Assembly: GCF_963668665.1 (NCBI RefSeq)
Contig: NZ_OY764902.1
Coordinates: forward strand, 372,001 to 436,000
Reading direction: 5' to 3'
DNA: 64,000 nucleotides
From: an uncultured Anaeromusa sp.
GTDB taxonomy: Bacteria > Bacillota > Negativicutes > Anaeromusales > Anaeromusaceae
Part shown: positions 26,638 through 35,059 of the stretch, in pieces
How positions within the stretch are numbered: position 1 is the first letter of the stretch
Layout: each line of letters starts with the position of its first letter
Translations under genes and position numbers: made by a program
The notes under the pieces: model-generated
Databases searched by the model: none
What the model was told of the DNA's origin: nothing
Seen by the model: the letters and a program-made list of their open reading frames with translations, nothing else

Positions 26638-27825
26638 TTGATTTCTAAGATGTATAAAGATATGTTGAATGCGCGTTCCGTTATTCGTGAATTTGCAGAG
26701 TATGCGGGAAAGCGTGGCGCTGAGATCGGCTATGAGAATGTATTTGATTTTAGTCTGGGCAATCCGTCGGTGCCGGCGCCGAAAGAGTTTACGGAAGCGA
26801 TGATCCGGCTGTTGCAAAATGAACCGGCAAGCAAATTGCATGGCTACAGTCCTACTCTTGGAAATCCTCAGTTTAAAAAGGCGGTTGCCGAGTCTTTGAA
26901 TAAGCGTTTTGGCATGGAGTATAAGGCGGAACATATTTTTCCCACCAGCGGCGCTGCGGGCGCGCTGGCTCATGCGGCGCGCTGCGTGAGCGGCGAAGGC
27001 GACGAGATCATTACCTTTGCTCCTTTTTTTCCGGAATATATTCCCTATATAAATCATATGGGTTCTAAGCTCCTTGTGGTACCGGCTAATACGGAAGACT
27101 TTCAGATTAATTTTGAAAAATTTGAGGAAGTGCTTTCGGAGAAAACATCGGCTATTTTGATTAATACACCTAACAATCCCTCGGGAATTTCTTATTCGGC
27201 CGAGACTCTTAGCCGATTGGCGTCTATTTTGAAAGCTAAGCAGGAAGAATACGGACATGAGATTTTTATTCTTTCCGATGAACCATATCGTGAAATCGTG
27301 TTTGACGGCAAAGAAGCGCCGTATGTTTCGAAATTCTACGATAATACCTTGTCCTGCTATTCTTTTTCCAAGTCCCTTTCGCTGCCTGGGGAACGCATTG
27401 GCTATGTAGCGGTCAATCCTACATGCAAGGACGCGGCATTGATGTCTCTGCTTTGCGGCCAAGTATCCAGAGGAACAGGGCATAATTGTCCGGCGTCTTT
27501 GATTCAAATGGCTGTAGCCGAAGTGATTGATATGACTTCTGATATGGCTGTCTATGAAAAAAACATGAATTTGATTTATGACAAACTGGTCGAACTGGGC
27601 TTCACTGTCGTCCGTCCGGGCGGGACCTTTTATATTTTCCCCAAAGCCTTGGAGGAGGATGCATCTGCTTTCTGCAAAAAAGCGCTAAAATACGATTTGA
27701 TTTTGGTTCCCGGTGACAGCTTTGGCTGTCCTGGCTTCTTCCGTATGGCCTATTGCATTGATACGGAAAAAGTAGAACGGGCCTTGGTAGCTTTGGACAA
27801 ATTTGTAAAAACAGAATATCGCTAA
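26638..27825 (+). CDS. Class I/II PLP-dependent aminotransferase (aspartate-type)
   Basis: A 395-residue fold-type I aminotransferase. The start is TTG at 26638, with AGGAGGT at 26624-26630. The PLP pocket is visible: PTSGAAGALA (phosphate loop), NTPNNPSG (Asn), ILSDEPYREI (Asp that contacts the ring nitrogen, and Tyr), and SFSKSLSLPGERIGY (Schiff-base Lys and Arg). It transfers the amino group between an amino acid and a 2-oxoacid; substrate specificity is not evident. It is a single-gene unit ended by a strong terminator. Confidence 0.92.
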   Translation: MISKMYKDMLNARSVIREFAEYAGKRGAEIGYENVFDFSLGNPSVPAPKEFTEAMIRLLQNEPASKLHGYSPTLGNPQFKKAVAESLNKRFGMEYKAEHIFPTSGAAGALAHAARCVSGEGDEIITFAPFFPEYIPYINHMGSKLLVVPANTEDFQINFEKFEEVLSEKTSAILINTPNNPSGISYSAETLSRLASILKAKQEEYGHEIFILSDEPYREIVFDGKEAPYVSKFYDNTLSCYSFSKSLSLPGERIGYVAVNPTCKDAALMSLLCGQVSRGTGHNCPASLIQMAVAEVIDMTSDMAVYEKNMNLIYDKLVELGFTVVRPGGTFYIFPKALEEDASAFCKKALKYDLILVPGDSFGCPGFFRMAYCIDTEKVERALVALDKFVKTEYR

Positions 27826-27830
27826 AATCA

Positions 27831-27879
27831 AAAAGAAGGAGGCTTCGACCGCGAAACGGTTGAAGCCTCCTTCTTTTTG
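27831..27879. terminator. Bidirectional terminator
   Basis: A long perfect hairpin: the arm AAAAAGAAGGAGGCTTC with its continuation pairs with GAAGCCTCCTTCTTTTT around CGACCGCGAAACGGTT. It ends the aminotransferase gene on the plus strand and the TSCPD operon on the minus strand. Confidence 0.93.
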
Positions 27880-27925
27880 CGCCGTTGTTCCTAGAAAGAA
27901 CAGGGTGCGTTCAAAATTTAAGGGT

Positions 27926-28174
27926 TTAGGGGTTTTGAAGCATTCGTTCCTCTAGCGCTTTGGCCAATTGGTCAGCGCAGGAGGTTTGGTTGCGGCAGAT
28001 ATTTCCTTTAAATTTCGCAATAACATCCACAATCGGCATGCCGTCAATCAAAGTACTGATGGCTTTGAGATTTCCAGGGCAGCCGCCGATGAAATTGACG
28101 TCTTTTACAGTGCCGTTTTCGATGTTGAATTGTATTTCTTTAGGGCAAACTCCTTGGGGAATATAGCGTTCCAT
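27926..28174 (-). CDS. TSCPD-domain protein (TIGR03905 type)
   Basis: An 82-residue protein from the ATG at 28174; the longer frame to 28243 overlaps the preceding gene. It has the short TSCPD fold, with GVCPKEIQF, GGCPGNLKAI and the ending CRNQTSCADQLAKAL. The domain also occurs at the end of some ribonucleotide reductases, where it may bind a metal, but its stand-alone function is unknown. It is the last gene of the operon ArsR - CoA-disulfide reductase fusion - TSCPD, 43 bases after the fusion gene. Confidence 0.85.
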   Translation of the reverse strand: MERYIPQGVCPKEIQFNIENGTVKDVNFIGGCPGNLKAISTLIDGMPIVDVIAKFKGNICRNQTSCADQLAKALEERMLQNP

Positions 28175-28217
28175 AGGTGCAACAACTCCTGTTTCATTAA
28201 TATATAGTGCCCCAAAT

Positions 28218-30668
28218 TTAGATGAAAAGATTGACATTGGCATCTTCGGCTTCGTTGAGGTAGTAGCCGACGCCGCCGATTTTTACGCCGTCAAGCAATT
28301 CTTCTTTTTGGATGCCCATAACGTCCATAGACATTTGGCAGGCGACGATTTCAATACCTGCTTTTTGGGCGGCGTGCATTAAGTCTTCCAAAGAGGCGAT
28401 GTTTTTATCTTTCATTACTTTGCGCATAAGCTGTGTGCCCATGCCCAGCATGTGCATGTTGGACAGTTTCAAATTGGTACTGCCGCGAGGCATCATCCAG
28501 CCGAACATGCGGTCAATGAAGCCTTTAACGACAGGGACGTCTTCCGGCTTGCGCAAGATATTGAGTCCCCAAAAGGTGAAAAACATGGTCACTTTTTTAC
28601 CCATGGCGGCCGCGCCGTTGGCGATGACGAAAGAGGCCAGGGCTTTATCCAGGTCGCCGCTAAAGACAACGATGGTTTTGTTATCCTTGGCAGCTGCTGA
28701 AGGCGCAGAAGCGGAGGCGGTCACGCCGCCTTTTTGAACGGTTGCCGTGATGATGCCTTTTTCTTTCTTTAATTCCAAGAGCCGATTGCCGGTACGGTGG
28801 CACCAGGCGCGGATATCTTCAGAAAAGCCAGGGTCGGAAGCCGTTATTTCTAAAATTTCTTCTTCGGCCATGCCGTCCAAGGTTGTTTTGACCTGCATCA
28901 GCGGGCCGGGGCAGGAGAGTCCGCAGGCATTAAGGGAGCGATGGTTTTTTTTTTGCTCCGCTTTTACTTCGCGGACGGTTTGAGTTTCCGTATCAATTTC
29001 GACGCCGCAAGGGGCGGCAGGTTTATTAGGAAGCTGTACGGAGGCCGTTTTATAGCCGCCTGTCATGTTTTTCACGCGGAAGCCGTGCTGGGCTAGAATG
29101 CGCGAAGCGATATAACCGCGCAGACCCACTTGGCAATAGGCCAGGATCAGCTTGTCCTTGTTTAATTCTCCCAGACGCTGCCTTAGGTCGTCAACAGGAA
29201 TATTCAAGGCGCCGGGAAGATGGCCATTGGCAAATTCCGCTTCGGTGCGCACGTCGAGCAGGATGGATTGGCTGCGATCAAAGGAGGAAAGCTGCTCATA
29301 CGTGAAGACATCGGTTAGACCGGCGAGAATGTTTTCTGCGGCAAAGCCAATCATGTTGACGGGGTCTTTGGCGGAAGAATAAGGTGGCGCATAAGCCAAT
29401 TCCAGCTCGGTCAGGTCGGCTACAGTACCTTTGAGGCGAAGCACTGCGGCGATAACGTCGATGCGTTTATCTACGCCGTCTATTCCTATGGCTTGGGCGC
29501 CCAAGATGCGGCCGGAGTCGTCAAAAAGCAGCTTCATCGTCAACGGCAGAGCGCCTGGGTAGTAGGAGGCATGCGAGTTGGGGTGTAGATACACGGTGCG
29601 ATAGCTTTGGCCCGTACGCTGCAGAGTGCGCTCGTTATTGCCAGTGGCGGCGGCAGTGAGGTTGAATACTTTTAAGATGGAAGTCCCCTGGCTGCCGGCA
29701 AAGCGGCTAGGGATGCCGGCGATATTGTCGGCTGCGATGCGGCCTTGCTTATTAGCAGGACCGGCCAAAGGAATGGCTGTAGGCTTGCCGTTGACGAAAT
29801 CAATGACTTCGATGGCGTCGCCGACGGCGTAAATGTCAGGTTGATTGGTGCGCAGGTGCTCATCGACAATAATGTGTCCGCGCGAGCCTAGTTGAATGCC
29901 GCTGCTTTTTAAAAAAGCTGTATCCGGGGTGACGCCAATGGCCAAAATAACCAAGTCGGCTTCTAAACGGGTGCCGCTTTGCAGGGCCACGATAATGCCT
30001 GCATCTGTGGTTTCAAAAGAGGCGACGCCGTCATTCAAATACAGGTGAACGCCATTTTCCTGCAGCTCTTTTTCAGCCAGCATGGACATTTCGCTGTCGA
30101 AGGGCGCTAGAATGTGCGGGGCTGCTTCCGCCAGGCTGACTTCCAGGCCGCGTTCGCGTAAATTTTCCGCCATCTCGATGCCGATGAACCCGCCGCCGAT
30201 CACGACGACGCGGCGGCTGTCTTCGCGGTCGACGAACTCTTTGATTCGATCCGTGTCTGGAATGTTGCGCAAAGAGAAAATGCGAGGACTGTCGATACCG
30301 GGGAGATTAGGGCGTATCGGCTTGGCGCCGGGGGAAAGAACGAGGGCGTCATAGTTTTCTTCATAGACGCCTTTGTCACGGCTGGAGACGGTAACTGTCT
30401 TTTTGGCCGGGTCAATGGCGGTAACTTCGCTATAAACGCGAACGTCGATGGCGAAGCGGGCTTGCATAGCCGCCGGCGTTTGTACCAAAAGATTGCCGCG
30501 TTCCTGGATGGTTTCGCCAATATAGTAGGGCAGGCCGCAATTCGCGAAGGAAATATGTTCATCCCGTTCGAAAAGGATAATTTCCGCTTGTTCGTCTAAA
30601 CGGCGCAAACGAGCGGCAGCGGACGCGCCTCCGGCGACGCCGCCAACAATTAAAACTTTTTTACTCAT
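28218..30668 (-). CDS. CoA-disulfide reductase/rhodanese/TusA/DsrE four-domain fusion
   Basis: An 816-residue cytoplasmic flavoenzyme from the ATG at 30668 (AAGGAGG upstream). Residues 1-450 form an FAD/NAD(P) disulfide reductase with SFANCGLPYYIG holding the redox Cys near residue 43 and a second Rossmann motif VVIGGGFIGIEMAE. Next come a rhodanese domain with catalytic ILAYCQVGLRGY, a TusA domain with ACGLSCPGPLM (sulfur-accepting Cys), and a DsrE/F-like domain to the end. The chain reads as a relay for persulfide sulfur: polysulfide or CoA-persulfide reduction, then transfer through rhodanese and TusA. An ArsR-type regulator gene lies just upstream. Confidence 0.93.
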   Translation of the reverse strand: MSKKVLIVGGVAGGASAAARLRRLDEQAEIILFERDEHISFANCGLPYYIGETIQERGNLLVQTPAAMQARFAIDVRVYSEVTAIDPAKKTVTVSSRDKGVYEENYDALVLSPGAKPIRPNLPGIDSPRIFSLRNIPDTDRIKEFVDREDSRRVVVIGGGFIGIEMAENLRERGLEVSLAEAAPHILAPFDSEMSMLAEKELQENGVHLYLNDGVASFETTDAGIIVALQSGTRLEADLVILAIGVTPDTAFLKSSGIQLGSRGHIIVDEHLRTNQPDIYAVGDAIEVIDFVNGKPTAIPLAGPANKQGRIAADNIAGIPSRFAGSQGTSILKVFNLTAAATGNNERTLQRTGQSYRTVYLHPNSHASYYPGALPLTMKLLFDDSGRILGAQAIGIDGVDKRIDVIAAVLRLKGTVADLTELELAYAPPYSSAKDPVNMIGFAAENILAGLTDVFTYEQLSSFDRSQSILLDVRTEAEFANGHLPGALNIPVDDLRQRLGELNKDKLILAYCQVGLRGYIASRILAQHGFRVKNMTGGYKTASVQLPNKPAAPCGVEIDTETQTVREVKAEQKKNHRSLNACGLSCPGPLMQVKTTLDGMAEEEILEITASDPGFSEDIRAWCHRTGNRLLELKKEKGIITATVQKGGVTASASAPSAAAKDNKTIVVFSGDLDKALASFVIANGAAAMGKKVTMFFTFWGLNILRKPEDVPVVKGFIDRMFGWMMPRGSTNLKLSNMHMLGMGTQLMRKVMKDKNIASLEDLMHAAQKAGIEIVACQMSMDVMGIQKEELLDGVKIGGVGYYLNEAEDANVNLFI

Positions 30669-30722
30669 AAAATAGACCTCCTTGTTAATTATCATACTAA
30701 GAATCGCACTTGGTGGGCGATT

Positions 30723-31010
30723 TTATTTGGAATCGGGGAATAAAACATGGATAAGCTGTACTACTATAGGGTCGCTGACTTGGTATTGAACTTCCAGGCC
30801 CTTGCGAGTGCCTGTGATAATACCGGCGGCGCGCAATTTCTGGAGATGCTGCGAGATTGTAGATTGCGGCGCTCCTAAGCATTCTTGCATATGCGAGACG
30901 TTGCAGCCGCCTTTTCGAAGCAGACCACGGACTATGCATAGGCGCAAGGGGTGAGCCAGCGCTTTTAACAGCTCGGCTAGATCGAGATAGGCTTTTGTAT
31001 TTGCGTCCAT
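30723..31010 (-). CDS. ArsR-family winged-helix regulator
   Basis: A 95-residue repressor from the ATG at 31010, for which AAAGGA is well spaced; an in-frame GTG at 31028 precedes that site. The winged helix is clear (LKALAHPLRLCIVRGL, then APQSTISQHLQKLRAAGII as the recognition helix). Cysteines in LCIVRG, GGCNVS and QECLG could form a thiol or metal sensor. It sits 54 bases before the sulfur-fusion gene, so it probably controls that operon in response to reactive sulfur or metal. The sensing ligand is inferred from the context. Confidence 0.88.
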   Translation of the reverse strand: MDANTKAYLDLAELLKALAHPLRLCIVRGLLRKGGCNVSHMQECLGAPQSTISQHLQKLRAAGIITGTRKGLEVQYQVSDPIVVQLIHVLFPDSK

Positions 31011-31315
31011 TGCCGTTTTTCCTTTCACATCGCTATATCTGATTATTACGATATAAGGATAACTCTTGCGGAGGTATCTGTCAATAGGCTGTATTTGCTA
31101 ATATATCAGCGAAGCAGAACTAATACTAAGGAAGACTAAAAGCAGATTTTTTCAAGTCAAGAAGAACCAGGAAAAGGCAAGCGACTTAAACACCTGGTAA
31201 CTAACTGATTTTTCCGTTTTTAAAAGATTGACTTATTTGCTGATTTGGTTCATATTGTAAGTAAGAACTAGAAATAGGCTAACTTACGTTCTCTGAAAAG
31301 AAAGGGGGAAGTACA

Positions 31316-31528
31316 ATGAAAGATATGGAATTGGTAGGAACGGTTTCTTGGAAAGTTGTGAATGCCTGTGAGGGCGAGTGGGATGCAGATGAGATGATTT
31401 TGCATAGAAATGGACATTTCTACTCCTTCCGTAATGGTTCAGAGCCGGTGCTTCGTCCGGAGATTACGACGATGGAAGAAGCGTTGGCTCTTTGTACGGA
31501 ACGGCCCCGTGACGTGGTGGAATGCTGA
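31316..31528 (+). CDS. 70-residue acidic hypothetical protein
   Basis: A small acidic protein (MKDMELVGTVSWKVVN..., ending RDVVEC) with a strong AAAGGGGGAAG before the ATG and a terminator about 70 bases after the stop. A weak promoter (TTGACT near 31227, then TATTGT) lies upstream. It has no membrane segment and no family I recognise. Confidence 0.6.
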   Translation: MKDMELVGTVSWKVVNACEGEWDADEMILHRNGHFYSFRNGSEPVLRPEITTMEEALALCTERPRDVVEC

Positions 31529-31601
31529 GAGGTTCCTACGAGGTGCAAAGTGGACATGCCTTAGGAGAAACAGTAAGATAGAACGGGATATAAGAGAATA
31601 A

Positions 31602-31640
31602 GAAAGCTCCCCCGGTGCATGCGCCGGGGGAGCTTTCTTT
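31602..31640. terminator. Bidirectional terminator
   Basis: GAAAGCTCCCCCGG pairs with the matching arm CCGGGGGAGCTTTC around a short TGCATGCG loop, with A and T runs on either side. It serves the 70-residue gene and the convergent minus-strand gene. Confidence 0.9.
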
Positions 31641-32115
31641 AAGGCAACCGATTCTTGCGGTAGTGCTCAAACATACATGCCAAGGCGAGGATGAGTGCCA
31701 AACCGCCCCAGAGTGCGGTTTTTGTCAATATCTCCAATCGTTGTCGTTGGGCGTCGGCGATCCGCTGCTGCAGCTCTCGCAACGGTGGAGTGTGCTTGGG
31801 ATTGGGAGAAAAGAAGTGTTCCAGCTCCCGTTGTTCCGCTTTTTTTAAGGACCATTCAATAAAGTCTCGATTGACATCTACGGTGCCTTTCACTCGTTCG
31901 TATTCGCCGCGCAGTCTGATAACTTGCGCTTGCAGACGTAGTTGCTCCGCTTGCCAGTATTCTTCTTCCTGCGGCGTTGGCGGCGGCTGCGCTGCAGGAG
32001 CCATTAAGGCGCTTTGATAACGTTGGATATCATAGCTGCAGTAGGCATAGGCAAAACCAAGCGCCGCAATATAGAGAATAAGGCAGCAAATGACTTGGAA
32101 GCGATATATATTCAA
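31639..32115 (-). CDS. Hypothetical protein with two membrane segments and a coiled coil
   Basis: About 158 residues, starting at TTG 32115 because TAGGAG lies 9 bases upstream. A longer frame to 32169 has no ribosome site. An N-terminal helix (FQVICCLILYIAALGFAYAY) is followed by a Pro-rich linker (APAAQPPPTPQEEE), about 80 charged residues likely to be coiled coil, and a C-terminal helix (ALWGGLALILALACMF). This is a hairpin anchored at both ends, perhaps facing the outside. No family is recognised. Confidence 0.6.
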   Translation of the reverse strand: MNIYRFQVICCLILYIAALGFAYAYCSYDIQRYQSALMAPAAQPPPTPQEEEYWQAEQLRLQAQVIRLRGEYERVKGTVDVNRDFIEWSLKKAEQRELEHFFSPNPKHTPPLRELQQRIADAQRQRLEILTKTALWGGLALILALACMFEHYRKNRLP

Positions 32116-32198
32116 ACCTAAACATCTCCTATTATTGAACAAAGTAAGGTTTCGTAATAATTTTAACACTATCCATTTCGGTTACGAAAGGGAATTTT

Positions 32199-32230
32199 CC
32201 TGCCGGAAGCTGTGAGATGGCAGGATTTTT
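32199..32230. other. Unassigned hairpin upstream of the M42 peptidase gene
   Basis: CCTGCC at 32199-32204 pairs with GGCAGG at 32219-32224 and is followed by ATTTTT. It looks like a weak terminator but lies in a divergent gap where no plus-strand gene ends, and upstream of the likely peptidase promoter. Confidence 0.35.
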
Positions 32231-32286
32231 GCGAGACTATGTTCAAATACTATGTATACGCAGAGCAGTTCTAAGGAGGAGCAGTT

Positions 32287-33366
32287 ATGGAAGAGAAAGT
32301 GCAGTGGTTGAAACAGTTGTCGGAGGCGGATGGCGTATCTGGTTTTGAAGGCGAAGTAAAGGAACTGTTGAAGGAAAAATTGGCTGGATGCAGCGAGATT
32401 TCCTATGATAAAACAGGGAGCGTTCTTTTTCGAGCCCATGGAGGTCAAGGCGGTCCCAAGATTATGCTGGCGGCGCATATGGATGAAATTGGCTTTTTGG
32501 TAAAGCATATTACGAAAGAAGGCTTTTTGAAATTTACCAATCTGGGAGGTTGGTGGGATCATGTCATGCTGGGACAGCGGGTTATGGTGCTGTCCTCTAA
32601 AGGCGCTCGCATTCCCGGCGTGGTGGGCAGTAAACCGCCGCATATTTTAAGCCCTGAAGAACGAAAAAAGCTTGTAGATCGCAAGGATATGTATATTGAT
32701 GTAGGCGCTGCTGATGAAAAAGAAGCCAAGGAAATCTTTGGCATTCGTCCGGGAGATCCGGTCGTGCCGCAGGGTGAATTTGCCATTATGGCTAACCCGG
32801 ATTTTTTAATAGGCAAGGCTTGGGATAATCGGGTGGGCTGCGCTATTATGGCGGAAGTGCTTTTGCAGCTGAGCAAAGAGAAGCATCCCAATGAAGTTTA
32901 TGGCGCTGGTACGGTTCAGGAAGAAGTGGGCTTGCGTGGCGCCCAGACGAGCGCTGCGGCTATTAAACCGGATCTCGCGTTTATCATTGATACCTGCGTA
33001 GCCGGAGACACGCCGGGGGTAACGCCGGAACAAGCATCGACTAAATTGGGGCAGGGCGTGGCGGTTACTTTTTATGACGCCTCCATGATCCCGCACACTC
33101 CATTGCGCAACTGGGTAATGGAGATGGCGGAAAAGGAGAAGATTCCCTTTCAGCTGGGCTTTTCCGAAGGGGGCGGTACTGATGCCGGCAAGGTACATCT
33201 CTATGGGGACGGCGTGCCTAGTTTGGTGTTGAGCGTACCGACGCGGTACATTCATAGTCACCATGGCATTATTCATCGCAAAGACTATGAGTCGGCGGTG
33301 CAATTGCTTTGCGCCGCACTGCGCAAGCTGGACCAGAAACAATATGAGGAGCTGTTAGAACGATGA
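32287..33366 (+). CDS. M42-family metallo-aminopeptidase
   Basis: A 359-residue dinuclear-metal aminopeptidase/cellulase-fold enzyme. Ligands and catalytic residues can be picked out: AAHMDEIGF (His and Asp), GKAWDNRVG (bridging Asp), GTVQEEVGLRGA (catalytic Glu pair), FIIDTCVAGDTPG (Asp) and THSHHG-like IHSHHGIIH (last His). It trims peptides in the cytoplasm. AAGGAGGAG precedes the ATG. The stop overlaps the next gene by 4 bases, and the following genes (gamma carbonic anhydrase, ndk, PduO) are closely packed as one operon. Confidence 0.93.
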   Translation: MEEKVQWLKQLSEADGVSGFEGEVKELLKEKLAGCSEISYDKTGSVLFRAHGGQGGPKIMLAAHMDEIGFLVKHITKEGFLKFTNLGGWWDHVMLGQRVMVLSSKGARIPGVVGSKPPHILSPEERKKLVDRKDMYIDVGAADEKEAKEIFGIRPGDPVVPQGEFAIMANPDFLIGKAWDNRVGCAIMAEVLLQLSKEKHPNEVYGAGTVQEEVGLRGAQTSAAAIKPDLAFIIDTCVAGDTPGVTPEQASTKLGQGVAVTFYDASMIPHTPLRNWVMEMAEKEKIPFQLGFSEGGGTDAGKVHLYGDGVPSLVLSVPTRYIHSHHGIIHRKDYESAVQLLCAALRKLDQKQYEELLER

Positions 33367-33890
33367 GTAAAAACGATACGCTGGAAGCCTTTGCAGGCAA
33401 GACGCCTCAATTGGGCCAGAATGTGTTTGTGGCGAATGGCGCGCGGGTAATTGGGGATGTAACATTGGAAGACAATGTGAATATTTGGCACAATGCCGTG
33501 CTGCGAGGCGATGTGCACCCTATTTTTATTGGAGCCAATACCAATATTCAAGATAACAGTACCGTGCATGTTATGCATGATTATCCGGCCATTATTGGCC
33601 GGGATGTTACCGTAGGTCATAATGCGATTGTGCATGGCTGCAAGGTGGGGAATAATTGTCTTATCGGTATGGGCGCTATTTTGTTGAGCTATTGTGAGAT
33701 TGGCGATAATTGTATAGTTGCTGCTGGTTCCTTGGTGCCGGAGCGAAAAGTGATTCCTCCTGGTTCATTGGTAATGGGCTCACCGGCTAAGGTGGTTCGT
33801 TCTCTGACAGAAGAAGATATTGCCGCTTTGCAGACGTCGGCTCAATCGTATGTAGAGTTGGCGGCAAAATATATGCATAGCAAGGAGTGA
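33363..33890 (+). CDS. Gamma-carbonic-anhydrase-family hexapeptide-repeat protein
   Basis: A 175-residue left-handed beta-helix protein of the gamma carbonic anhydrase/YrdA group. Isoleucine-led hexapeptide repeats run through residues 20-140 (DNVNIWHNAVLRGD, GANTNIQDNSTVHV). The three zinc-type histidines lie in STVHVMHD and VGHNAIVHGC. A C-terminal helix follows. Family members may hydrate CO2 or carry out other metal-dependent reactions; activity is not certain. It overlaps the M42 gene by 4 bases (ATGA). Confidence 0.88.
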   Translation: MSKNDTLEAFAGKTPQLGQNVFVANGARVIGDVTLEDNVNIWHNAVLRGDVHPIFIGANTNIQDNSTVHVMHDYPAIIGRDVTVGHNAIVHGCKVGNNCLIGMGAILLSYCEIGDNCIVAAGSLVPERKVIPPGSLVMGSPAKVVRSLTEEDIAALQTSAQSYVELAAKYMHSKE

Positions 33891-33897
33891 AGCGCGC

Positions 33898-34317
33898 ATG
33901 GAAAAGACACTAGTGCTTTTAAAACCCGATGCGGTGCGGCGCGGGCTCTGCGGCGCTATTTTGAGCCGCTTTGAGCAAAAGGGTTTGCAAGTAGCGGCTC
34001 TGCGCATGCTGAACTTTGACGAAGCTTTAGTGCGGGAGCATTATCAGGAACATGTGGAAAAAGCGTTTTTTCCAGAGCTTGCCGCATACATTCTGTCAGG
34101 GCCGGTAGTGGCTATTGTTTTGGCGGGGCCGCGGGCCGTAGAACAAGTGCGGCGCCTTGTGGGCGCTACCGATCCGTTGCAAGCGGGAGCTGGGACAATT
34201 CGCGGCGATTATGCGTTAAATGTAACGGAAAACGCGGTGCATGCTTCTGATGGTCCGAACAGCGCTAGTGTAGAGATTGCGCGCTTTTTTCCAGAATATA
34301 AAAAACAGGAGGTATAG
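33898..34317 (+). CDS. ndk: Nucleoside diphosphate kinase
   Basis: A 139-residue enzyme that moves phosphate from NTPs to NDPs through a phospho-histidine. LLKPDAVRRG at the N-terminus and the active-site segment ENAVHASDGPNSASVEIARFF (His near residue 119) identify the family. It is slightly unusual in reading NAVHASDG where most members have RNxxHGSD. It follows the gamma carbonic anhydrase gene by 7 bases in the same operon. Confidence 0.93.
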   Translation: MEKTLVLLKPDAVRRGLCGAILSRFEQKGLQVAALRMLNFDEALVREHYQEHVEKAFFPELAAYILSGPVVAIVLAGPRAVEQVRRLVGATDPLQAGAGTIRGDYALNVTENAVHASDGPNSASVEIARFFPEYKKQEV

Positions 34318-34321
34318 TACG

Positions 34322-34828
34322 ATGAGCGTATATACGAAAACTGGGGACAAAGGTACGACGGCGCTTTTGAGCGGCGAGCGGGTGGATAAGGATTGTTTGC
34401 GCGTAGAGGCCTATGGCTCGGTTGACGAAATCAGCTCGGCTTTGGGTTTGGCGCGGGCGCAGGCGGTAGCGGAGGAAGTGAAGGAAACTACGCTGGCGGT
34501 GCAGAAGCTGCTCATGTTAGTGATGGCCGAAATGGCCAGCGTCGATGGCGCTGTCTATGTGAAACCGGAGGAAGTCAGTAAGCTGGAGGCGGCTATTGAT
34601 CGTTTTCAAGCGCAGCTGCCGCCGTTGAGTTCTTTTATTATTCCTGGCGACACGATAGCCGCCGCCGCGCTGGATTTGGCGCGGACCGTTACGCGGCGGG
34701 CGGAGCGCCAGTTTGTGCGTTTGCGGCGCAGCGAAGCTGCATCGGAAACGATTGGTATTGTATTGAACCGGATTTCTGATTTATGCTTTGTGATGGCTCG
34801 CTTTGAAGCGGAAGTAGCCGGAAAATAG
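34322..34828 (+). CDS. PduO-type cob(I)alamin adenosyltransferase
   Basis: A 168-residue ATP:corrinoid adenosyltransferase from the ATG at 34322 (GGAGG upstream; the in-frame ATG at 34277 lies within ndk). The N-terminal YTKTGDKGTTALLSGERV is the ATP-binding stretch of the PduO family. VEAYGSVDEISSALGLARA and, late in the chain, RTVTRRAERQFVRL and LNRISDLCFVMAR form the helical bundle with the active-site Arg/Asp residues. It makes adenosylcobalamin. It closes the four-gene operon that begins with the M42 peptidase. Confidence 0.93.
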   Translation: MSVYTKTGDKGTTALLSGERVDKDCLRVEAYGSVDEISSALGLARAQAVAEEVKETTLAVQKLLMLVMAEMASVDGAVYVKPEEVSKLEAAIDRFQAQLPPLSSFIIPGDTIAAAALDLARTVTRRAERQFVRLRRSEAASETIGIVLNRISDLCFVMARFEAEVAGK

Positions 34829-34848
34829 CTTTAGTTAGTTAAGGACGC

Positions 34849-34893
34849 AAGACCCTGCTTGCAGAAAATAATTCTGCAAGCAGGGTCTTTATT
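34849..34893 (+). terminator. Rho-independent terminator
   Basis: AGACCCTGCTTGCAGAA pairs with TTCTGCAAGCAGGGTCT around a short A/T loop and runs into TTTATTTT. It ends the M42-to-PduO operon. Confidence 0.93.
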
Positions 34894-35059
34894 TTCCATA
34901 AAATCGGAAAAGCGCAGCAGGAAAATTTGCATTTAACAGAGAATTTAAAAAATATCTTCTATGAGTATGATTGTTGGAACATAAGGTAATTGCTCGTACC
35001 ATGAAATCCTTTGTTTAGTACTGTTTTTACGATAACGCAAAAAACAAGGGGGTATTTGT

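Noticed and set aside
26506..27507. 333-residue minus-strand ORF
   Set aside because: It is antisense to the aminotransferase, has no ribosome site and has a basic, low-complexity composition typical of a shadow frame.
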